Shown here in pieces: positions 54,398 through 64,000 of a stretch of 64,000 nucleotides of DNA. The translations under genes were made by a program, and so were the position numbers. A model generated the notes under the pieces. The model was not told the origin of the DNA and did no database searches. It saw only the letters and a list, made by a program, of their open reading frames with translations. Source of the stretch: Henckelia pumila (lineage: Eukaryota > Streptophyta > Magnoliopsida > Lamiales > Gesneriaceae); NCBI RefSeq assembly GCF_033568475.1, contig NW_027331840.1, forward strand, positions 248,001-312,000. Direction: 5' to 3'. Each line of letters begins with the position of its first letter. The stretch's first letter is position 1.

Positions 54398-56138
54398 TCA
54401 GTTCAACTGCACAACTATGACGCTGATGTTGTCTCTACTTCCTCTGGCAATGGCCACCTCGGCCAATGCCGCCGCCGCCGCCTGAGCACCGGTTCCATCG
54501 CTCCACATCCCACCTAGACAGTTCTTCACGACTTGACAGGCGACCCTGTTGCACAAGACATCCCAGAGGCCATCTGTGGCTATTATGAGGAAGTCGTCCG
54601 ACTCTGTTCTTTTGGTGACCATGACCTCAGGCTCCGATATTACATACGGTTTCAGAGAGTAATCACCTGTGATATGGGATCATACATTTGGATCAATAAA
54701 CTTGAAGCAAGAATATGACTACACATTTTTTTGATACGCTGCGCACCCCATAAGTGAGCGTCACCTCAACGGTGGATATGGTGTCGACAACATATCAAAA
54801 CTCTTTTAAGTATATATATATAAAGATTTTTGGCCATCTTATACCTAAGGATCTTGAAGTGGCAAGAACTCCTTGTACACGCCAGCCGTTCCAGTTTAAG
54901 ATGTTTCCTCCTGCGGCTTCTATTCTCTGCTTCTCATCTGGTCGGTCCGGCTGATATAATCCCAATTTAAAAATATATATATATTATATGAACACATAAT
55001 AAAATATGAATATCCGGTCTACCAATCATGAAACTAAATATCAAAAAATATTATAATATGAATCTTTGGAAACATAATAGACGGGACATTACTTTCAAGT
55101 GAAATGTTCATCTTTTAAGGATGGAACTTATAAAGGTAACATGTCACATTGGAGCGAAATTAATTAAGGTGGCCTCCTTAAATTTAGTTAAAAGTTTCTA
55201 AATGACTGCCAATATAATTCATTACTATAAAATTTACAATTATTATTTACATCGTAAAGCGTGTAGCATGTAATAAGCTGTTTGGAAGTATCTTCGACCA
55301 TTTCAACGTAAAAGATATTCTACATTTCATGCAATATCTCGTTGTGAAATAAAAAATGTTGTAAAAACAAGGATCGAGAGAAAATTATTAAAAAAATATA
55401 TCATTACTTTAAATTTAAAAAATTAAATTAATTTTAAAATAAATAAATACAAAAAGAAGGAAACAGTGTCCGTGTGACCTTGTGATCCTTGGACAAAGGC
55501 ACGGCAGCTCCACTCCGGCAGAGCACCGCCCTGGAATCTCCACAATTGGCCACCACAACCTCCTCCTTCCCCACCAGAACCACCAGCGCCGTCGACCCCA
55601 TCTCCGCCGCATTCTCCTCCGCCGCAAACTCTTGATCCACACTCCTAAAACACTCCGCCATCACCTTCTCCCAATCAAATTCCTCCTCCAAAGGCGCCTT
55701 TTGGTCCATTATAAGCTTCTCCAAACAAATATGCATCCTCTCACAGCAACTCTCGGCCACCTCCGCACCGCCGTGCCCGTCGTAAACAGCAAAGAAAGCG
55801 TACTCCCCAGAAAACCCGACAGGCGGCGCCACCACCGCGGAATCCTCCATCACCCTCCGCCGCCCCATCACCGACACGTGCCCAAAAGCCAAGCCTTCAT
55901 GAGTACTCTTCCTCTCCGACATCCCTTCTTCTGTATCCACAGAAGAATGGTGATTCTGAAATCCGTGGGCCTTCAAACTCAAAGACTTGAGGCGCTTGAT
56001 CTGCAGCCGATTCCTACGGGCTCCACGTGTCCTTCTGACATGCAGAGAAGTCTCCTTGCCGCCGGAACCTGACGTCATATATTCAGAGTCATATTTTCGA
56101 CTCATGCATGAAAAAACATTCGAAGCGGCATTGTACAA
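54398..56138 (-). CDS. Protein phosphatase 2C, clade A type, RDO5-like
   Basis: Three exons on the minus strand (56138-55479, 54950-54845, 54666-54398) give 344 residues. A basic N-terminus of about 80 residues precedes the PP2C domain. Landmarks in order: [33 protein letters not shown] (metal-binding Asp), [39 protein letters not shown] and [14 protein letters not shown]. The metal-binding Asp residues are kept. The stretch [20 protein letters not shown] holds the NWNG tryptophan equivalent to the lock residue of ABI1-type phosphatases, which contacts the ABA receptor gate. Place beside GH9C and LACS genes suggests an orthologue of Arabidopsis RDO5/DOG18 (At4g11040), a dormancy gene reported to lack detectable activity. 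This copy appears catalytically equipped. No signal peptide is seen; it should be nuclear or cytosolic. Confidence 0.9.
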
Positions 56139-59100
56139 ATGTGAGATGGTGTGGTATAAATATATAGAGCTACGTGTCTTTGTGGAGAGGAAGAGAATGG
56201 ATGTTGGGAGAGCGACACGTAGAGCAAGGATTTTTTTGCTTAGCCGCTCTTGTTTTTTGTTTTTTGGTTTTTCTTAATTTCCATAAAAATATAAAAAAAT
56301 TTCTTAGGGGTAATATTTCGTTTCATTTCAAATATTTTTAGAGGATAATTAAGTATATTTTTTTTGTTATTTAGATCGATGACAATATTCGTTATCTTTT
56401 GAAGCGGATTAGATAACCTCAAACTAACAAAATAGTCTGCAAAATACATTAATTATTATATTATATGAGATAAATGTACAACAAACTATTGATTTATGGC
56501 CAAGTTGTTCGAGTGGAACCTCTTTTAGGGTTTTTACTTATTTTTGAATCATTGATTTTATTTATAACAAGTATATTTATGATATAATATAAATCATAAA
56601 AAAAAAATTTTATAAAACGATAGCATTGGTCATTTTTGTGAGAAATATCTTTTATTATTTTTCATGTCAAAATTATTATTTTTATCATAAATATATAAGA
56701 GTTTCATGGATCTATTTTTAATTATAAATATATAGCTAGATTAATTTGTCTTTCGGATCCGTGACACCGGCTCCATATAAATTTATAGAAATGCAAATAT
56801 AATATACAAAAAAATCATACAATCGCAATCTCGTACCGCCTCATCTTTCATTATTTCGGAAGCCGGCGGGCGAGTCCGTGAACAGGAAGAACAACCTCGT
56901 AATGGGTCAATTATGTAGATACAATGTACAACAGGATATTTAATATATATTTACATCAGTTGTGACTTGTGCAGAATACCTCTATTTTTTATATACCTGA
57001 AAAAACACGCACACACACACACAAGAATGCCTCAATTATATATAATATATATTACAGTCTTTACTGTATTAGTTTTCGCTGTTTCGGGGAAGTAGGTGCC
57101 ACGGATCTATTTTCATGTGACGGATCAATTCGACTTAAATTTATAACTAAATTTAATATTCCAACATAAAAAATTAATATTTCTTACATCGAGTCTAATA
57201 TATATAATTAAGACTATATCACAAAATTAACTATCAAGTCGTCTACTAAAAATTTTTGTATTTAATATTTGTGCATGTCATGCATGCTATCCGACTCATT
57301 CATATTTTTTCCAAGGCTTGACTTGTCGAAGTATAAAAGGATATAGAATGTGATGCTTAAATGTTTTTAACTGAAATCATAAATTTTCATCCTACAATAT
57401 TTTATCTTTTGAAGTATTTGTATTTCCTAAACATTTATCTCTTTTTGCGGAGTACTTAAGTTTAGATAATTAGACTCTTGAATTTAAATATTTAAATCCA
57501 TTAGATTTAATAATCATATTTATGTGAAGTTTTGTTATTATGTATTTAAATTAAAATAATTTTTTTACCAGTAAAGTAAAACATTCTTATTATTATTATG
57601 TGCTTTGTATTTGTATTTAATTATTTTGTTACAGAACAATGGGTTAGATTACGCTACCATTAGTCGTGGGGATCCTTCACATTTTTTTATGGAATTTGAC
57701 ATATGTATTGATGATCCAAAGGTTAACATTTGACCACATCATCAGAGAAATACTCCAAATATAGCATAGAATGTTCCATTTATAATGTTGCAAAATAAAA
57801 AACCGGAGTTGGTCATGTTGATAAGGTTTCGGTGTATAACATTTTTTATAATATTTTACTTCAACCCGGTCCGAACCAACCAATCTACCATAATTGACAT
57901 CCTTACCCTATTTTATAAGTTCAAACCATCTTAGAAAATTTGTAACTAATATATAAATATTATATATTATATCTTAATAAATATTTATTTTTCTTTGTTT
58001 ATATTTTTAAATTTTTAGATGATCCTATCATTCATAAAATAAAAATTTTTATGAAAATACTTCATTTGTCCCGATTATATAGTCCTATTTTTTTCACACA
58101 GATTAAAAAAAAATATTGGGAAAACAAATTTTATACAAACTTTTTATTTTATCTCTATTTAATGTATTAAAAAATATTATTAAATATGGTATACGACTAT
58201 ATATTTGGAACAAATAAAAAAGAAACGTGGACTATATAATTGAGATGGATTGGAGTATATTCTTAAAAGTTTTTAAAATAATATTCTCAATATATTTTAC
58301 ACAAAACTTATCTAACACAACAAAATAATAATAATATATGTACATGTATCTCAATATATACATGTAGACAAATACACGCAGTAAAAATTAAAAACACCAT
58401 TTTTCTTGGAATGTTATTCTCAACAGAAACCAAGGTGTTCCATAAGATTTTGGTCCCCCTCGATATATGTTTCATCAATTATATAAGTAGTTTAGATATT
58501 TTTCACCATATCTTATATCTTTCTTTCTATATAACATAAAGCCAACAATATTTGGTGGCAGAAGCAAATTCAAATTAATAAAAAAAAAATTTAAAAAAAA
58601 GGGAAAAGAAAAGCAGATGCAACTTTGATATATATATTTTTAGTATGATTTATAAATATATATTTTTAAAAAAAAAAACTACATAAAAAAATAATTCAAA
58701 GGCTCCCATTATTCACCTTCCTTTTATCAATTTCATTTCATACTTGATTAGAAATTGGATTGGAAAGTTTGAAACGAACAATCTAGATCAACCACTTCGA
58801 AAAATTATTATTTTCTTTCCCAATAAATAACTTATTAAAGCAGGGTCCCACTCGTTCCTAGGATGCAGATCTTTTATGGACATATCGATGAAATAAGCAA
58901 CGATCCCCATTTCGAAGACAATTTTTTGTGTCAAAAATTGAGATTTTTTTGGAGCACAAACCATAAAATTGTCGGTTAGCTAAATTAAACAATTGCAAAA
59001 AGTTAAGTTTATTTCGATTTTTAAGATGTGTTGAACTGTATTTTGAGATTTTTTTCCTATCTTATTTGACTTAAATCATAAAAAAATTTATTTATTTTTA

Positions 59101-59985
59101 CATAAAAACACTTACGAGACGATCTCAAGATAAATATCTTATTTAGATCACCGATAAAAAATATTTTTTTTATTATAAATATGAACATAGTTATCACGTC
59201 ACACTGAATAAAGATAAATAAAATCTTATCCGTACATCCAAAAAATTATCATCAATCGTGATGGTTTCAGGTTTGAATGTTTGAGAGGGGCGAAGGGTCG
59301 TCTGTTTGAGACTTGTCCCTTTCACATAGATATGAAGTACATTTGTCACCCAGATACATGTGCCATAAAAAACTTTTGTCCAAATCTTCCTTCACGTTCC
59401 CTTGCTAAAATTTGTCAGATAAAATATCTGAATGCACATACATTAATCCATATCCAAATTTAGATGAAATCAACATTTTTAAAAGAAATCAAAAAAATTG
59501 CACGAAACTAAATATTTATTCTACAATATACATCAAAGGGAGACTTCAGCTAAAGAAACACTGTAAAATTTGACATTTTTATTCGAAACCAATTAGAACA
59601 TGAATGGTTTTTAAATCATTACGTTTCCGGGAATGCCATCGATGGTGTACAATGTTTAATCAAACTAAATGCAGTTAAATTAACACAAAATAAATAAAAA
59701 GAGCGCAATTCCGTTCTTTTCGTTTTGTAACACAGAAAATCAAGGAAAGCGGAGTAATAAAATGACATCATGACAAAAGAAAAACGATAAAGTTGTATAG
59801 AATTATGAACCAGACACAATAATAATTTCAGAGGAACTAACATCGAGTCCATTTTCACAGTTCTAACTCTACATTTTCTTCAAGTCAGCTGGGCAACAAA
59901 AGTTTACCAAATGAAAGCGAAAAATATAGGGTTGGAGCAAATTCTTTATCGGGGTTATATGCTTATGTATCTTGGAGTAGCCTGT
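56139..59985. other. AT-rich intergenic region between PP2C and LACS genes
   Basis: No gene is seen in 3.8 kb. The left end is the PP2C promoter. 56300-59600 is AT-rich with simple tracts ((CA)n near 57007-57024). The right end from about 59520 is probably 3' UTR of the LACS gene, and its last part lies directly before the stop at 59986. Confidence 0.55.
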
Positions 59986-60104
59986 TTATTTCCCACTTTT
60001 GTACATGCCGTTGATGATGTCCTGCACAAGAAGATGTGATGTTATTGGGAGGATTACTTGAACAAACTCCTGAGACACAACGCTTGGCGATATTCCCCAC
60101 CCCT

Positions 60105-60149
<45 letters not shown>

Positions 60150-63100
60150 AAAAAAAAAAAAATCCACCCCTTGAAGGGGCCAACAAACAAAAGGCAGTCG
60201 CAAATTAAACACGAGTGACACATTTTAAGATAAAGTATATATACAAGGTATTGCAAAAAAGGGTAATTGTTCCAACACGATACCACTAATGGTAGCAAAA
60301 AAATTAAAATGAAAATTTACTGACCTGGTAATACTTGAGCATCTGGGGCCTTTTCTTCTTAAAAGTTGGAGTAATGAGATCTCGTTCCATATCAAATGGT
60401 ACAGGATCGAGGTGCACGGCTTTAATAAATTCAAAACCCTTCAACTGCAAGAAGAAAACAGCATATAGGGTTTAAGAACAACGAGAAAACTTTCAGAAGT
60501 TGGCCGGTGATTCCTGTTGCACAAGGCAACCAAAAACTGATTGAAAATGTCAAGAGCTCGAATGTTTTGATAAATAAAGTAGCTAGAGAATAGAGAAACC
60601 TTCTTTTCTTTTGCAATCCTTGCGAGTTCCCCAAGAAAGTATTCTTTTATTTCGACATTTTCACAGAGGGTACCAAAATCACCAGATATGTCAGCCTTTT
60701 CAGCCAATTGCTCCACTGCTTCCTTGTTTGGGTTAATAATCGCAATAAGAAAAGACTCAAAGCTGTTGCCATAAATCCAAACCTGCAGTTTGAATTATAA
60801 GCAATTTGTGACATGCACACAACGGCAAAGCACCAATATAAGAAGTGAAAATTCAGTAGAAGAAAAAGTAAATAAAAATCACCCAAATTTACGTTCAGGA
60901 ATAACACGAGGAGTCCAAGTTATCTAATAAGTCGATAGTGTCTAAAGAGAGAATGTAGAAGAGGTTAGCCATTCCAACTCATAGCTAATGTTTTCAAACT
61001 GTTGCAGGCATTTACTCCAAAGTGAAAACCATTAAAGCCCAATCTCACAGAGGGACAAGAGATAAGGATACAACAAACGCAACAAAACTGCTAACACATA
61101 CCGAGTCGATATCGGGAACTAGACCATAGATATTTTCCAAGTTCTCCACAGCAACATATTCTCCTTGTGAGAGCTTAAAAATGTTCTTCTTGCGATCAAT
61201 AATTTTCAAGCTACCATCCGGTTGCCATTCGCCAACATCCCCTGACAGAGCAGAGTTTCATCAAAATTAGATTTCATACATCACATACTAGACTTAAAAT
61301 CAATTCCAAAATGGTAAGGAAGAGCAACCTGTATGAAACCAGCCATCAATTAAGACCTCATTGGTAAGGTCTTCCCGCTTGAAGTAGCCCGAAAATAAAG
61401 TATCCCCCTGTATACATACTTCTCCACGCGGCGTTCTTGAGATAGCATCATACCCCATTTCAGGAACAGATTCCAGGCAGACATCCACATTGGGTACCGG
61501 AGGGCCCACAGTGCCTAGCATATTAATCTCATTTGGAATTGAAACAAAAGTGCCAGCACAAGTTTCTGTCAAACCTACATCACCGAAATTAACGCAAAGA
61601 AGAGATCAGGCAGATCAAGAAATAAAAAATTACAGCATAAATGAATAGGGTTTAGAAAGCAATAAAAATGCCTCAAACTGAAATCGACAAAAACCTAAAA
61701 TTCAATCCAGAATATATTAGATCGATAAAAGCAACTCCCTCTCCACAACTTTTTCATTTATGTTTCACGTGGAAATATTAAGATGAGGATTCTGACGTGA
61801 GCGTGTGCAGCCTCCATAATACTAGTGGATATGATATGCAAACATTTTCGAGTTAATTATTGGTAAATTTTCCAGTTGAAGTTTCAAAGCCAAATGATTG
61901 GGTGAAAACATATTATTCGCAATGTCAACAAAAGTAAGGGAAAAATTGGGTTACTAACTAAGAGAGAGCTAATGAAAAGGTAAGCTGAAATCTTCACAGA
62001 AAACAATGCATCCAATCACAAATGGCTATGCCAATCTATGAACAAATAAAGACAGTTCATATGCCAAATGAACAAAATGCTTTAAAATGTGAATCGTTCA
62101 ACAAAATATGTTATTTGTAATATTCAACCAAAGTTAATGAAAAAAAACAAGTTATCTTTTAACAGATATAGTGAAAAGGTAAGCTGAAGTATTGTTCACA
62201 TGCATATGCTGAATGACAAAGTTCTTTAAACCGTGAATTGTTCAAAAACACAAAACCGGTTGCTAACAAATTTCATAGAGTGATTGAGAAATACCATATC
62301 CCTGAAGAACATGACAACATGACACCACTCGCAGAAATTCTTCCACATGAGATGCTAGAGGTGCTGCTCCGGATAAAATAATTCTTACGTTTCCGCCTAA
62401 GCCTTGTTTTACCTAGAAACATGTCGGAACAACGGCAGTCACACTCATGTGAAAGTTCGAAGAGCATAAATAAAATACAAAAGGCCAGCGTGGACAATGC
62501 TGATTACCTTCTTGAAAACAATTTTGTCACAGAGTGGAGATGCATCTGAGTGTTTACTGCCCTTCCTCATACTACGCAGCTTTCTGCAAAAAAGTTTGCC
62601 AAAGTGCAAAAATATTGAAAGTCAAGAATTTTGACCCCATTTTCAGCCATGGTCTACTGAGAAGGTGAATATCTCAGCTTCAAAACAGACTAACCAGGGG
62701 ATCAGGGCTCCAAAAGGTCTAATTGCTTACGATGTAGTCAAAGCTAGTATGATGGATTTCAAGAACGGTTTGTACAACTAAAAAATGATGCAAAAATTCT
62801 CAAGAAGACCGCAAGAAAAGAAAACTTTGGACAAAATGCAGGTCACGCTCAGATATAGCTAACCTCCATAAATTTTTCCCTACCAAGAGGACAGTGAAAT
62901 TGACACACACACACACACAAAAACTTACAAAGAGTAAGCAAAATTAAACATGGTTTGCTTTATGAATCCCCCAGCCGAAATCTTCTGTTGCAAACCTGAA
63001 ATAGAAAGATAAGTTACAACATAACCAAGACTGACTTGAGACCATAATTATGCATCACAAGGCCGATTGAATTATTTCTTCAATATTGACTATTTCTCAG

Positions 63101-63770
63101 GAATTATATTGACTTTACAATCATGAAATTTTGAAATGCAGAAGGGTTCAAAATTTAACTATTAGTAGTCAAGATATATCATGAATAATGGAACCGAACC
63201 TGAATATATTCTATCTAATACCCGAGGAACTGCACAGAAAATAGTGGGTTTTAGCTCTCCAATATCTTCTACTAATAACTTCACATCCTGCAGATATGTA
63301 ATAGCATAAAATGTAACTAGAATTCTCTATAATCTAACACTAGGCAGATAAACAAAATTTTACCCCACGCCAGAATCCAATTGAAGCCCCGTGATTGATG
63401 ATACACTCTTCAATGATACGATCAAAGATGTGCGCCAAAGGAAGGTATGAAAGATATACGTCACTGACAGTCAACTACAAAAAAAATGTGATTCGATCAA
63501 CTTTAATCGATTGTGTGATGCATCCCGCATATATCCATATAGCATGCCATTTAAGAAATTTTTTATGATCAAGACAAGAAAAACAAATAGATGGACATTT
63601 ACCGCTTCATTAACACTCTTTAGAAGATGCTGCACTCCAGCTATCATAGCAACAATGCTGTTGTTGGAAATCATGACACCCTTAGGGTCACCAGTAGTTC
63701 CACTAGTATACATAATCGTACAAATGTCAGTTTTCTTTTTCACCGGAAGATCGTAGTGCTTATTTGCGCC
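59986..63770 (-). CDS. Long-chain acyl-CoA synthetase, LACS4/LACS5-like, 3' part
   Basis: Eleven exons on the minus strand join in frame into 450 residues: 63770-63603, 63474-63364, 63287-63200, 62995-62929, 62583-62508, 62412-62295, 61574-61329, 61241-61102, 60782-60600, 60444-60325, 60021-59986. The first seen exon carries the ATP/AMP motif [12 protein letters not shown]. Later come a gating region (LAHIFDRI), [10 protein letters not shown] for adenylate binding, GWFHTGDVGEW with the hinge Asp, and [16 protein letters not shown], with the catalytic Lys region. The tail matches LACS1/2/4/5-type enzymes, which activate C16-C18 fatty acids with CoA for glycerolipid and wax synthesis, probably at the ER. 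Full-length members have about 660 residues, so roughly 210 N-terminal residues lie beyond the right edge of the window. The last intron holds a long C-run and A-run. Confidence 0.93.
60106..60162. repeat. Homopolymer block C34-A23 in the last LACS intron
   Basis: 34 consecutive C (60106-60139) run straight into 23 consecutive A (60140-60162). It lies inside the intron between the last two coding exons and does not touch coding sequence. Length is likely to be unreliable. Confidence 0.9.
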
Positions 63771-64000
63771 CTGTACAAGGAAAAGTAACAAAATAATATG
63801 TTGTGTAACTACCAAAGTATGACATCAGGTGCGTGCATAAAATGATACAGAGAGAAAATATTGATGACTTTGTTCATATCAACAGGAATTGAGTTCAATC
63901 ATTAAATAAGTAGATGAGCCAAACAATCAAATTAAAATACAGACATTCTGGATAGCTAAATACATAATGACAACACACCATGTAAAAGACAACAAGCATA
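63771..64000 (-). other. Intron of the LACS gene up to the window edge
   Basis: Minus-strand intron sequence upstream of the first visible LACS exon. No exon is seen before the edge. Confidence 0.7.

Noticed and set aside
55482-56072. 196-codon plus-strand frame rich in His and Arg
   Set aside because: It is the antisense of the GC-rich first exon of the PP2C gene; the minus frame has all PP2C motifs.

Overview
This is nuclear DNA from a flowering plant. The genes have GT-AG introns and recognisable eudicot homologues, the spacers are AT-rich, and there is a Ty1/copia retrotransposon, several small fold-back DNA elements and a patch of plastid DNA. The small matK piece in that patch reads like matK of asterids, perhaps Lamiales, as I remember it. 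That is a weak clue and I do not name a species.

Layout, left to right. A CIP1-like coiled-coil protein (2550-6657, +) carries one apparent frameshift. It is followed by an EDR4/DUF3133 zinc-ribbon protein (9701-14149, +), a single-exon type I MADS-box gene (14617-15123, +) and a group III WRKY gene of the WRKY41/53 type (15947-17414, -) with W-boxes upstream. A young copia element lies at 19256-25613 (- orientation). Then come a small basic protein (26444-26821, -) and a TEX30/KANL3-like alpha/beta hydrolase (27441-30063, -). A long gene-poor stretch holds a MIR477-type microRNA hairpin (about 31895-32035, +), a Mutator-like MITE with a perfect 9-bp target duplication (34556-34868), a tiny stand-alone I9 (subtilase propeptide-like) gene (36731-37298, -) and two more fold-back elements. 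The last third has a pseudokinase (40694-42066, -), a GH28 polygalacturonase-like gene (44355-48143, -), a class C GH9 endoglucanase with CBM49 (50789-53631, +), an RDO5-like clade A PP2C (54398-56138, -) and the 3' part of a LACS4/5-type long-chain acyl-CoA synthetase (59986 to beyond 63770, -).

The genes form no operon or dedicated pathway. The order WRKY, polygalacturonase-like, GH9 endoglucanase, PP2C, LACS resembles, from memory, blocks on Arabidopsis chromosome 4 (At4g11030-At4g11070 and At4g23810-At4g23850). CIP1, the hydrolase and the polygalacturonase recall At5g41790-At5g41870. I see no clearly new biological system. The best unexpected items are a mosaic of plastid gene scraps (rpl2, ndhB intron, rbcL, rpoC2, matK) in the first intron of the polygalacturonase gene, the MIR477 hairpin, and the stand-alone I9 gene, which shows only when three short exons are joined. 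Exon coordinates were read by eye from splice consensus and frame continuity, and may be off by a base or two.
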